DNA of 64,000 nt from NCBI RefSeq assembly GCF_013283745.1, contig NZ_JABSTZ010000001.1:576406-640405 (forward strand). The letters run 5' to 3'. The notes under the pieces were generated by a model. It was not told the origin of the DNA, searched no databases, and worked only from the letters and a program-made list of their open reading frames with translations. This document shows, piece after piece, positions 8,590 through 16,019 of this stretch; the first letter of the stretch is position 1; each line of letters opens with the position of its first letter. Source of the DNA: Aeromicrobium stalagmiti. GTDB taxonomy: Bacteria; Actinomycetota; Actinomycetes; Propionibacteriales; Nocardioidaceae. Made by a program: the position numbers and the translations under genes.

Positions 8590-8964
8590 TCAGGCCTCGA
8601 AGTCGTCGGGGCCGAAGACCTGGCGGACGACGCTGGTGCCCTCGAAGCCCGGCCACGTGTCGAGGTGGATCTGCATGAAGCGTCGGGAGTGCTCGACAGC
8701 CTCCTCGACCGAGCGGCACTCGTACATCCCGTAGCCGCCGATGACCTCCTTGGCCTCCGCGAACGGTCCGTCGGTGATGGTCAGCCGTCCGCCGGACACG
8801 CGGACGTGGGGGCTGTGCTCGATCGGGGCGAGTCCGCCCTGGTCGACGACGACGCCGAGGCGCGCCATCTCCTCGCCGAAGGCGCCGATGGCCTCGAACA
8901 GCGCAGGCGGGGGCGGACCCCACGGCTGGGCGGGGTCTGACTCGATGTAGCTGAGGAATCGCAT
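8590..8964 (-). CDS. DGPF-domain (YCII-related) protein, first gene of ECF42 operon
   Basis: A 124-residue paralogue of the next gene, with DGPFAEAKEVIGGYG near residue 67 and the usual opening MRFLSYIES. ATG 8964 is chosen because AGGAGAGATC directly precedes it; the frame extends upstream to 9153 without a better site. The two DGPF proteins differ in length and in the region before the motif, so they may form a heteromer (inference). About 50 nt of leader separates this start from the ECF42-type promoter. Confidence 0.9.
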   Translation of the reverse strand: MRFLSYIESDPAQPWGPPPPALFEAIGAFGEEMARLGVVVDQGGLAPIEHSPHVRVSGGRLTITDGPFAEAKEVIGGYGMYECRSVEEAVEHSRRFMQIHLDTWPGFEGTSVVRQVFGPDDFEA

Positions 8965-9014
8965 GATCTCTCCTGGGTCGGTGGCGGGCCGCTCCGGCCA
9001 GCCTTCACCCCCAC

Positions 9015-9041
9015 GTCGATCCGCAGCAACCGTTCTCGACA
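9015..9041 (-). promoter_or_regulatory. Predicted ECF42-dependent promoter
   Basis: On the minus strand TGTCGA (9036-9041) and CGAC (9015-9018) are separated by 17 nt. This matches the -35 TGTCGA and -10 CGAC/T motif described for ECF42 sigma factors. It sits about 50 nt upstream of the first gene of the ECF42 operon and so predicts autoregulation. Confidence 0.75.
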
Positions 9042-9084
9042 CACGACCCGAGAAAATCTCAAGAACCTCTCGCTGCACCCATTC

Positions 9085-9098
9085 TTGAACATGTTCAA
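9085..9098. promoter_or_regulatory. Operator 1, perfect palindrome TTGAACATGTTCAA
   Basis: A perfect 14-bp palindrome overlapping the predicted -35 box upstream of 9152. A near-identical palindrome lies exactly 40 bp downstream, about four helical turns. The adjacent TetR gene at 9585 is the obvious candidate binder. Confidence 0.7.
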
Positions 9099-9113
9099 TT
9101 ATTGCGCTACGGT
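9085..9113 (+). promoter_or_regulatory. Predicted promoter of the 9152 gene
   Basis: TTGAAC at 9085-9090 and TACGGT at 9108-9113 are separated by 17 nt and make a plausible housekeeping promoter for the rightward gene at 9152. The -35 box lies inside the first perfect TetR-type palindrome, so a bound repressor would block polymerase. Confidence 0.5.
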
Positions 9114-9124
9114 CGAACCAGGAG

Positions 9125-9138
9125 TTGAACACGTTCAA
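9125..9138. promoter_or_regulatory. Operator 2, perfect palindrome TTGAACACGTTCAA
   Basis: The second copy shares both half-sites TTGAAC and GTTCAA with operator 1 and differs only in the middle. It lies in the leader just before the ribosome binding site AGGAG (9141-9145) of the 9152 gene. Confidence 0.7.
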
Positions 9139-9151
9139 GAAGGAGCACCTC

Positions 9152-9565
9152 ATGACCTGGACCGTGGGCGCCTACATCGCCTATCTGCTGATCGCCGTCC
9201 CCATCACCATCTGGGTGGCCACGACCCTCTCCCGCAACGGAAGGGTCTTCCTCGCCGACGTCTTCCGGGGCGAGGACGGGCTCGCCGAGGCCGTCAACAC
9301 CCTGCTCGTCGTCGGCTTCTACCTGCTCAACCTCGGCTTCGTGATGCTCTACCTGCGCAGCGGCGGCGAGGTGGCAGACCTCACCGGCCTCTTCGAGCAG
9401 CTCAGCATCAAGATCGGCACCGTGATGCTCGTGCTCGGCGCCATCCACTTCGTCAACGTCATGGTGTTCACGTCGATGCGCCGCAAGGGCCGCCTCGAGG
9501 CCCACCGCGCCCAGGGACCCGCCCCCTACCCCTACGGCCAGTACCCGGCCCAGCCGCAGCGCTGA
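9152..9565 (+). CDS. Small three-helix membrane protein, function unknown
   Basis: The 137-residue product has membrane segments at about 5-26, 47-68 and 85-108 and a hydrophilic, proline-, tyrosine- and glutamine-rich cytoplasmic tail (PYPYGQYPAQPQ). I chose ATG 9152 for its AGGAG seven nt upstream; the longer frame to 9125 would run through operator 2. No enzyme motif is visible. Its promoter carries two perfect palindromes and the TetR gene follows 19 nt later on the same strand, so this is a self-contained repressor-controlled unit. The inducing signal is unknown. Confidence 0.8.
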   Translation: MTWTVGAYIAYLLIAVPITIWVATTLSRNGRVFLADVFRGEDGLAEAVNTLLVVGFYLLNLGFVMLYLRSGGEVADLTGLFEQLSIKIGTVMLVLGAIHFVNVMVFTSMRRKGRLEAHRAQGPAPYPYGQYPAQPQR

Positions 9566-9584
9566 GTCGGGGACGGAGGCTAGA

Positions 9585-10274
9585 TTGAGCACCGTGCCCG
9601 ACACCCCGCCTCGCTCGCCCAAGGCCGAGCAGACCCGGCAGTCGATCATCGACGCGGCGATGCGGCTCTTTCGGACCAACGGCTACGAGAAGGCCACGAT
9701 GCGGGCCATCGCCGACGAGGCCGGCGTCTCGATCGGCAACGCCTACTACTACTTCTCGTCCAAGGAACACCTGATCCAGGCCTACTACGACCGGATCAAC
9801 GCCGAGCACGCCGAGGCTGCCGCCGCCGCCCTTGCCGGCACGACGACGTTCTCCGAGCGGCTCGGGGCCGTGCTCCTGGCGTGGGTCGACGTCGCCGAGC
9901 CCTATCACGAGTTCGCCGGCAAGTTCTTCAAGACGGCCGCCGAGCCGACCAGCCCGCTGTCGCCTTTCAGCAGCGAGTCCGAGGCCACCCGGCTCGCCGC
10001 GATCGACCTGCACCGCGAGGTCATCGACGGCTCCGACCTCAAGCTCGCGAAAGCGCTGAGGGCAGAGCTGCCCGAGCTGCTGTGGCTCGCCCAGATGGGG
10101 GTCGTCCTGTTCTGGGTGCACGACACCAGCGACGGCCAGCAGCGCACCCGCCTGCTCGTGCGTCAGGCCGTGCCGCTGATCGACCGGGCGCTGCGGCTGA
10201 CCCGCCTGCCCGGTGTGCGTGGACTCGTCGACGACGTCGTGGGTCTGGTGCGGACCATCAAGCCGAAGCCGTAG
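9585..10274 (+). CDS. TetR/AcrR family regulator
   Basis: The 229-residue protein has a well-preserved TetR DNA-binding domain at about 18-65 (MRAIADEAGVSIGNAYYYF) and a helical regulatory domain. The TTG at 9585 is about six nt after GGAGG; a GTG three codons further (9594) is possible but too far from it. The gene follows the membrane-protein gene on the same strand and is probably co-transcribed. It would then repress both through the TTGAAC palindromes (inference). It converges closely with the DUF202 gene. Confidence 0.9.
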   Translation: MSTVPDTPPRSPKAEQTRQSIIDAAMRLFRTNGYEKATMRAIADEAGVSIGNAYYYFSSKEHLIQAYYDRINAEHAEAAAAALAGTTTFSERLGAVLLAWVDVAEPYHEFAGKFFKTAAEPTSPLSPFSSESEATRLAAIDLHREVIDGSDLKLAKALRAELPELLWLAQMGVVLFWVHDTSDGQQRTRLLVRQAVPLIDRALRLTRLPGVRGLVDDVVGLVRTIKPKP

Positions 10275-10289
10275 CGTCCGGCGGCGGAC

Positions 10290-10661
10290 CTAGCGCAGGG
10301 CCACGATCACGACGCCGACCGCGAACGCCGCGATGAGCAGGCCGAGGATGCCCGCGAGCATCGCCGGCCCCGCGAACCCCGGAAGCGGGCGGCCCGTGCG
10401 GATCGCCAGCTCGACCCGGTGCCACCGACTCCACGCCTGACCGATCGTCAGGGCGGCGGCGCCCAGCAGCACCAGCGACGACACCAGCTTGACCCACTCG
10501 TCGAGATCGACCGCCGAGGCGTGCACCGCGACCGCACCTGCCAGCAGGGCGAGCGAGGTGCGCACCCAGGCAAGGAACGTGCGCTCGTTGGCCAGGGTGA
10601 ACCGGACATCGGGCTCCCCGCCCTCTCCGAAGACCCGGCGCGGGAACCGTGAGTCAGTCAC
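10290..10661 (-). CDS. DUF202 (YidH-like) membrane protein
   Basis: A 123-residue protein with the DUF202 signature near the N-terminus ([21 protein letters not shown]) and three membrane helices at about 30-50, 60-80 and 100-121. The function of the family is not known. It overlaps the end of trhO by 4 nt, so the two are translationally coupled even though no functional link is evident. Confidence 0.9.
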   Translation of the reverse strand: MTDSRFPRRVFGEGGEPDVRFTLANERTFLAWVRTSLALLAGAVAVHASAVDLDEWVKLVSSLVLLGAAALTIGQAWSRWHRVELAIRTGRPLPGFAGPAMLAGILGLLIAAFAVGVVIVALR

Positions 10662-11554
10662 ACCGCCACCGCGTGACGGTCACACATCGGGTCGCGGTCG
10701 AGGCAGCCGCCGCAGCGCACCATCTGGCGAACGCAGGCCACGTCGCCGCAGTCGGCCACGCGGTTGGTGCCGGCGCCGCACGCGTCGCACGCGCCGACCA
10801 GCGCCGTGTGGTCGGAGAAGTCCATCGTGATGCGGTCGTCGAAGACGTAGAGCGATCCCTGCCACAGGCCGTCGTCGCCGAAGGCCTCGCCGTACGTCGC
10901 GATGCCGCCGTCGAGCTGGTAGACCTCCTGGAACCCACGCTTCTTCATGAGCGGGGTCAGCACCTCGCAACGGATGCCGCCGGTGCAGTAGGTCACGACC
11001 GGCTGGTCCTTGAGATGGTCGTAGGCGCCGCTGTCGAGCGCGGCGATGAACTCGCGGGTCGTCTCGACGGGCGGGCGCACGGCGCCGGCGAAGTGCCCGA
11101 TGTCGGACTCGATCTGGTTGCGTCCGTCGAAGAACACGACGTCCTTCTGCGCGACCAGGTCGTGCAGCTGCTGCGGCGAGAGGTGGGTGCCGCCGTCGAC
11201 GACGGTGCCGTCGTCGGCGATCTCGAGCTCGTCGGGCGCCCCGAAGGTGACGAGCTCGTCGCGCACCCGGACGCTCAGCCGCGGAAAGTCGGCGGTGGTG
11301 CCGTCGTCGCGGGCGCGCCCCTCGCTCCACTTGAAGTCGATGTCCTTGAACGGCGCATAGGCGCGGGTGCCCTTGACGTACTTCTTCAGCTGGACGACGT
11401 CGCCGCCCAGCGTCGCGTTGATGCCGGTCGTCGAGACGATGATGCGTCCACGGATGTCGAGCGACTCGCACAGGGCCCGCTGCCACAGCCGGATCGCATC
11501 GGGGTCCGCCAACGGCGCGAAGCCGTAGAAGAGGAGGACCTTGGGGGTTGCCAC
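10658..11554 (-). CDS. trhO: tRNA uridine(34) hydroxylase TrhO
   Basis: A 298-residue member of the UPF0176/YceA family, which uses oxygen to hydroxylate U34 of tRNA in the first step of 5-carboxymethoxy- or methoxy-uridine formation. An N-terminal domain (about 1-95) opens [15 protein letters not shown] and a rhodanese domain lies at about 125-220. The active-site loop CTGGIRCE contains Cys190 and Cys196. A cysteine-rich tail ([28 protein letters not shown]) could bind metal. Length and motifs are normal for actinobacterial TrhO. It is the first gene of a pair with the DUF202 gene. Confidence 0.93.
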   Translation of the reverse strand: MATPKVLLFYGFAPLADPDAIRLWQRALCESLDIRGRIIVSTTGINATLGGDVVQLKKYVKGTRAYAPFKDIDFKWSEGRARDDGTTADFPRLSVRVRDELVTFGAPDELEIADDGTVVDGGTHLSPQQLHDLVAQKDVVFFDGRNQIESDIGHFAGAVRPPVETTREFIAALDSGAYDHLKDQPVVTYCTGGIRCEVLTPLMKKRGFQEVYQLDGGIATYGEAFGDDGLWQGSLYVFDDRITMDFSDHTALVGACDACGAGTNRVADCGDVACVRQMVRCGGCLDRDPMCDRHAVAV

Positions 11555-11634
11555 ACCCTGATTCTAGGGCGTCGCGACGACGTCCCAGGTCACACGGGCG
11601 TCGCTGCCTGCACCGTGCGTCTATCGTCGTGCGC

Positions 11635-13047
11635 ATGAGCGAGCTGCACGAGCTGGACGCCACCGACCAGGCCGCCGCGCTGCGGGCGCGGGAGGTCTCC
11701 TCCGTCGAGCTGGTCCGCCACCACCTCGAGCGGATCGACCGTCACTCGGCGGCCCTCGGGGCGTTCATCACCGTCACCGCCGACCGGGCCCTCGACGCCG
11801 CAGCCGAGGCGGACACGGCGATCGCCGCCGGTGGAGCACCCCCGTTCACCGGCGTCCCGACCGCGTTCAAGGACCTGACCCTCACGGCGGGCGTGCCGAC
11901 GTCGATGGGGTCGGTGGCGATGCAGGGTGTCGTCCCGACGGTCAACGCCTACCTCGTCGACCTCGTGCAGCGCGCGGGGTTCATCAGCCTCGGCAAGACC
12001 AACACCCCCGAGTTCGGGCTCTCGTCCTACACCGACAACGACGTCATCGGCCCGGCACGGACGCCGTGGGACACCTCCCGGAACGCGGGCGGATCGAGCG
12101 GAGGAGCGGCCGCCGCCGTGGCCGCCGGGCTCGTGCCGCTCGCCCAGGGCAGCGACGGCGGCGGGTCGATCCGCATCCCGGCCAGCTCGTGCGGGATCTT
12201 CGGGTTCAAGCCGAGCCGCGGTCGGGTCAGCGTGGGACCCACGGGGTCGGACTGGAGCGGTCTCGCCGTCGACGGGCCGCTGAGTCGTACGGTCCGGGAC
12301 GCCGCCGCGCTCCTCGACGTCATCGCCCACCCGATGCCCGGCGACATGCGCCCGCTGCCCGACCCGGACATCCCGTTCGTCAAGCGGGTCGCGCGCGAAC
12401 CTCGCCGCCTCCGGATCGCGAGGTGGTCGGGCACCCACCTCCACGGCATCGAGCCGGGTCCCGACGCCGTGGCCGCCTGGGAACGCGCGAGCGCGCTGCT
12501 GGAGTCGCTGGGGCATGATGTCGTCGACGTCGCCAACCCGTTTCCCCAGGAGCTCGAGCCCCAGTTCAACATCATCTGGTCGAGCGGCATGGCCGGCGCT
12601 CCGATCCCGCCCGAGGCCGATCCGGTCCTGCGCGCCAACACCCGCTACTGGCGCGAACGCGGCGGCCGCCAGTCGGCCGTCGACCTGGCCCGCGCCATGC
12701 AGTTCGTCGAGGCCACGACCCGCGACGCGATCACGGGCCTGCAGGCGTACGACGCGTTCCTCACCCCGACGCTCGCCCTGCCCCCGCAACCGGTCGCGTG
12801 GTTCAACGAGTCGGGCGACCCGGCTGAGGACCACCACCGCGAGCTGCTCTACACGCCCTACACGGCGCTCTACAACATGAGCGGGCAGCCGGCAGCCTCG
12901 CTGCCGCTGCACTGGACCGACGCCGGGCTGCCCGTCGGCGTCATGCTGGCGACGCACCCCGGCGACGACGGCCTGCTGTTCAGCCTCTGCGCGCAGGTCG
13001 AGGCCGCTGCACCGTGGGCGGATCGCCGCCCTCCGGGCTTCGACTGA
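11635..13047 (+). CDS. Amidase signature family enzyme
   Basis: A 470-residue amidase hydrolysing an unidentified carboxamide. The Ser-cisSer-Lys triad is complete and correctly spaced: Lys79 (FKDLT), Ser154 in GGSSGGAAAAVAAG and nucleophile Ser178 in GSDGGGSIRIP. The motif usually reads GSDTGGS, so the Gly in place of Thr is a small oddity. ATG 11635 is chosen at MSELHELDATD; the upstream extension to 11548 lies antisense to the trhO start. It stands alone between divergent trhO and the convergent methyltransferase gene. Substrate cannot be predicted. Confidence 0.92.
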   Translation: MSELHELDATDQAAALRAREVSSVELVRHHLERIDRHSAALGAFITVTADRALDAAAEADTAIAAGGAPPFTGVPTAFKDLTLTAGVPTSMGSVAMQGVVPTVNAYLVDLVQRAGFISLGKTNTPEFGLSSYTDNDVIGPARTPWDTSRNAGGSSGGAAAAVAAGLVPLAQGSDGGGSIRIPASSCGIFGFKPSRGRVSVGPTGSDWSGLAVDGPLSRTVRDAAALLDVIAHPMPGDMRPLPDPDIPFVKRVAREPRRLRIARWSGTHLHGIEPGPDAVAAWERASALLESLGHDVVDVANPFPQELEPQFNIIWSSGMAGAPIPPEADPVLRANTRYWRERGGRQSAVDLARAMQFVEATTRDAITGLQAYDAFLTPTLALPPQPVAWFNESGDPAEDHHRELLYTPYTALYNMSGQPAASLPLHWTDAGLPVGVMLATHPGDDGLLFSLCAQVEAAAPWADRRPPGFD

Positions 13048-13049
13048 CG

Positions 13050-13940
13050 TCAGACGTCCTCGCGCGATCGCCGGGCGATCAGGAGCCGGCGCTCACCTCG
13101 GACGTGGATGTCGTCGCGGCGCCGGACGTCGGTCGGACCTCCGTCGACGAGGGCGCCGAGAGCCGCGCGATCATCGGCTCCCAGGCGGTCACCCATCGCA
13201 TCGCGCAGGCGGGTCAACGACGCCGCGGCGTAGCGGCCGATCACCGGCGACACCGACGCAGCCGGCTCGAGCACGATGGCGCGGTCCTCCTCGACCGACC
13301 ACCCGGTCCGGGTCAGGCGCCGCGCCCAGTCGCTGCCCATCGTCGGCAGATCGATCGCGCGGGCAGCCGCCATCAGCTCGTGGACCCTGGCCTCCGCTGC
13401 GCCACCCGGGGCCTCGTCGGGAACGAAGCGCGGGAAGGCGCTCATCTCGAGCACGGCCAGGAGACCACCCGGCCGGACCCTCGTGGCTAGCTGGGCCAAC
13501 GTGGCATCGGGATCGGCGAGGTGGTGCAGCGACGCCGAGGCCCACGCGAGATCGACCGCATCGACGGACGGCACCGCCTGGTCGAGGTCGGCCTGCTCCG
13601 TCGTGATGCGCCCCGAGAGGCCGAGGTGACCGGCGCGGCCGAGGAGGTGCTCCAGCATGTCGGCAGAGGCATCGACGGCCACCGCCCGAGCGTCAGGGAA
13701 GTGCTGGAGCAGCCCGAACGTACCGACGCCGGTGCCGGCTCCCAGGTCGAGGATCGTGCGGACCGGCGCGTCGGCGAGCCGCTCGATGTCGCGGTGCACG
13801 GCAGCGGTCTGCTCGGTGAAGACCTCGGCATCGAGGTCGAGCAGGTCGGCGAGGCCCGGGCTGTGCTGGTGGTCGTGCTGGTCGTCGTGCTGGTGGTCGT
13901 GCTGGTCGTCGTGCGTGTGGTCATCACGGTGTTGGTCCAT
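13050..13940 (-). CDS. Class I SAM-dependent methyltransferase with histidine-rich N-terminal tail
   Basis: The 296-residue protein has a Rossmann methyltransferase core. Motif I is DLGAGTGVGTF at about 66-76, the acidic loop AVAVDAS follows, and ASASLHHLADPD is further on. Unusually, the first 27 residues are an approximate repeat of His, Asp and Gln (units such as DDQHDHQH), coded by a repeated stretch at 13860-13920. Such a tail could bind nickel, zinc or copper, but that is speculation. The gene is divergent from an XRE-cupin regulator, with 47 nt between the starts. The methyl acceptor is unknown; the domain resembles small-molecule methyltransferases. Confidence 0.88.
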   Translation of the reverse strand: MDQHRDDHTHDDQHDHQHDDQHDHQHSPGLADLLDLDAEVFTEQTAAVHRDIERLADAPVRTILDLGAGTGVGTFGLLQHFPDARAVAVDASADMLEHLLGRAGHLGLSGRITTEQADLDQAVPSVDAVDLAWASASLHHLADPDATLAQLATRVRPGGLLAVLEMSAFPRFVPDEAPGGAAEARVHELMAAARAIDLPTMGSDWARRLTRTGWSVEEDRAIVLEPAASVSPVIGRYAAASLTRLRDAMGDRLGADDRAALGALVDGGPTDVRRRDDIHVRGERRLLIARRSREDV

Positions 13941-13978
13941 GATCCGAGACTAGGCAGGTCGTGCGTCGAGAGCATAGG

Positions 13979-13999
13979 GTCTTGCGCATGACGCAAGAC
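13979..13999. promoter_or_regulatory. Inverted repeat spanning the start codon of the XRE-cupin gene
   Basis: GTCTTGCG (13979-13986) and CGCAAGAC (13992-13999) are perfect 8-bp arms around five nt that include the ATG. A -10-like TAGGGT ends 7 nt before the start, with no Shine-Dalgarno sequence visible, so the message may be leaderless. The repeat would suit autoregulation by the XRE protein. Confidence 0.55.
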
Positions 14000-14560
14000 A
14001 GCGACATCGACCAGCTGGTCCGCCAGCGCATCCGAGCGCTGCGTGTCACGCGTGGATGGTCACTCGACGAGATGGCGGAGCGCTGCTTCTTCAGCGCATC
14101 GACGCTCAGCCGGATGGAGACGGGCCATCGACGGATCGGGCTCGACCAGCTCGCCACGATCGCCCGCGTGCTCGGCACGTCGATCGACCACCTCGTCGAG
14201 CCGGAGGACGACCGTGACGTCGTGATCCGCCCCCATCGTGACGAGGCCCGCGGCATGACCACGTGGCAGCTGACCCGCGACCAGTCGCCGAGCGGGCTCA
14301 AGGTGTCGCGGATCCTGCTCACCCAGCCGCCTCGTCGCGGCAAGGACGGCACCCTTCCGGTGCACCCGGGGCACGACTGGTTCACCGTGGTGTCGGGCAC
14401 CGTGATCCTGCTGCTCGGCGAGCGTGCCATCCGGGTGGAGGCCGGTCAGGCAGCCGAGTTCTCGACCATGGTGCCGCACGCGTTCGGCGCCGACGGGGGT
14501 CCCGCGGAGATCATCGCCATCCTCGACCCCGACGGAGAGCGGAGTCACCTGCACCCATGA
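13988..14560 (+). CDS. XRE family transcriptional regulator with C-terminal cupin domain
   Basis: A 190-residue protein with an N-terminal helix-turn-helix at about 8-62 (WSLDEMAERCFFSASTLSRME) and a small beta-barrel cupin at about 100-185 (HPGHDWFTVVSGTVILLLGERAIRVEAGQ). Such proteins sense small metabolites or metals. ATG 13988 sits inside a perfect inverted repeat. The divergent methyltransferase gene is its likely second target (inference). A longer frame to 13961 has no ribosome binding site and covers the -10 region. Confidence 0.92.
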   Translation: MTQDSDIDQLVRQRIRALRVTRGWSLDEMAERCFFSASTLSRMETGHRRIGLDQLATIARVLGTSIDHLVEPEDDRDVVIRPHRDEARGMTTWQLTRDQSPSGLKVSRILLTQPPRRGKDGTLPVHPGHDWFTVVSGTVILLLGERAIRVEAGQAAEFSTMVPHAFGADGGPAEIIAILDPDGERSHLHP

Positions 14561-14618
14561 CACACAGGCGCGAGTGCGCGTGCCGGTGGGCCGCCGGACC
14601 AGGGGAACGGGTGGCTGG

Positions 14619-15872
14619 TCAGGCGGCTCGGCGGTAGCCGGTTCGTCGTCGACGCCGTAGGCGTCTGCCGTCGCGGGTCGTGAACACGAACCCGGCGACG
14701 GCGTCCCCACTGATCCGCAGAAGGTTGCGGTGCACCAAGTGGTGGCAGCGGGTGCAGAGACCGACGAGCAGGTCGATGTCGGTCGGGCCACCCATGGACC
14801 ACCACACGGAGTGGTGAATCTCCAGATGGGTCTGCTTGCACCCGGGCGCAGCGCACTCGCCCCTCTGGCGGGCGATCACGCCCTTGCGCTGCCGCAGGTT
14901 GGGCGAGTACATGGCCGTGCCGACGTTGAGGATCTGTGACTGGACGGCTTGGCCGTCCTTCATCACGATCGGCGTCACGGCGGCCATGCAGGTCAGCATC
15001 ATCAACAGCTGTGGGCCGATCGCACCGTGGCCGGCCAGCACAGCGGGCTCGGTCGCCGGCATGACCGGCGGATTCAGATAGGGCTTCTTGGTCGTCTGCT
15101 CCACGTGCTCGGCCGCGGCAGCGAGCGTTTCAGCGTCGACGAAGACCGACATGTGGGGCTTGACGCCCTTGTCGGCCGGTAGTCCCGAACCGAGGAACGC
15201 AGAGGCAAGGTCATCGACCGCCTGGACCCGCCGCTCGGCACCCGTGCGCTTGTCGTCAGCGTCCTTCGGAGCCGACAACGCGTCGATGGCCTTCTTCAGC
15301 TTCGACCCGGTGACGGTGTTCAAGAAACCGGTCACATGGAAACCGTCCGGCAGGGCATCGATGGAGAAGTCCTCCTTCTCCATACCAGCGAGGTACTTCT
15401 CGTCCAGGTCCTCTGGATGCAGGACGTCCTGCAGATGCTTGACCGCCTCGAACAAGTCCCCCGGCGCACGCGCCAACGCGACCTCGACGAACTCGGCCTC
15501 GAACTCGCGCATCGACTCCAACCCGATGTGCCGCAAACCGTAGGCGAACACCGCCACATGAGCCGCGGACATCTTGCCCGCCAGAGCAGCCTCAGCCACC
15601 AACGACAAGTCACCCAACACCTGAACGTTCCTGACCAAGATGCTGGCCTGGCCGGGCTTCAACCGCAGCTGGTTACGGACCCACGCATTCAGGGTCGACG
15701 CACCATCGAGCTCGAACTCCTTCGACGCCTGCAGCTCGGCCAGCAACATCGACTTCGCCGCATCAACAGCGTCCTGGACCTCTTGAAGGGCGTGAAGCTT
15801 CTCCCGCACGTCACCGGACGACAGGACCCGCGCAGCAGTGCGCATCGCCTCGATCGTCGGCTGCGGATTCAT
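14619..15872 (-). CDS. DUF222 / HNH endonuclease family protein (13E12-like)
   Basis: This 417-residue protein combines a long helical DUF222 region (about 20-300) with a C-terminal HNH nuclease fold: Cys pair in RGECAAPGC, HLEIHHSVWW as the catalytic HH, and CTRCHHLVH. It belongs to the multi-copy actinobacterial family that includes the 13E12 repeat proteins of mycobacteria. A perfect SOS box lies 14 nt before the start codon, so DNA-damage induction is predicted. Much of the 5' half is noticeably poorer in G+C than its surroundings, as in mobile or recently acquired genes. Its biological job is not known. Confidence 0.93.
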   Translation of the reverse strand: MNPQPTIEAMRTAARVLSSGDVREKLHALQEVQDAVDAAKSMLLAELQASKEFELDGASTLNAWVRNQLRLKPGQASILVRNVQVLGDLSLVAEAALAGKMSAAHVAVFAYGLRHIGLESMREFEAEFVEVALARAPGDLFEAVKHLQDVLHPEDLDEKYLAGMEKEDFSIDALPDGFHVTGFLNTVTGSKLKKAIDALSAPKDADDKRTGAERRVQAVDDLASAFLGSGLPADKGVKPHMSVFVDAETLAAAAEHVEQTTKKPYLNPPVMPATEPAVLAGHGAIGPQLLMMLTCMAAVTPIVMKDGQAVQSQILNVGTAMYSPNLRQRKGVIARQRGECAAPGCKQTHLEIHHSVWWSMGGPTDIDLLVGLCTRCHHLVHRNLLRISGDAVAGFVFTTRDGRRLRRRRRTGYRRAA

Positions 15873-15885
15873 GACTCCACACTAC

Positions 15886-15901
15886 TCGAACAGGTGTTCG
15901 A
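15886..15901 (-). promoter_or_regulatory. LexA (SOS) box TCGAACAGGTGTTCGA
   Basis: TCGAAC-N4-GTTCGA is a perfect match to the actinobacterial LexA box; the palindrome extends to 10-nt arms (TACTCGAACA and its complement). It lies directly upstream of the DUF222-HNH start codon at 15872. Mycobacterial 13E12 genes are also known to carry SOS boxes. Confidence 0.85.
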
Positions 15902-16019
15902 GTACAAGATCCTTTGCCCACAAAAACCCTGCAATCATGATGCATTTCGACCATCGGACCTCCGCGCAAGACGGGGACGACGACCTCTCCTGAGAGACCG
16001 GGCAGCCGGTCCCAGCCGG

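Noticed and set aside
10271..10290. Short hairpin GTCCG/CGGAC between the TetR and DUF202 genes
   Set aside because: Only five base pairs with a 4-nt loop; common by chance in such DNA.
13860..13925. Short tandem repeat that resembles the start of a CRISPR array
   Set aside because: It is an in-frame codon repeat for the His/Asp/Gln tail of the methyltransferase, with no spacers.
14619..15901. DUF222-HNH gene as part of an insertion sequence or prophage
   Set aside because: No terminal inverted repeats, target duplications, integrase or phage genes are seen around it; the family is usually chromosomal.
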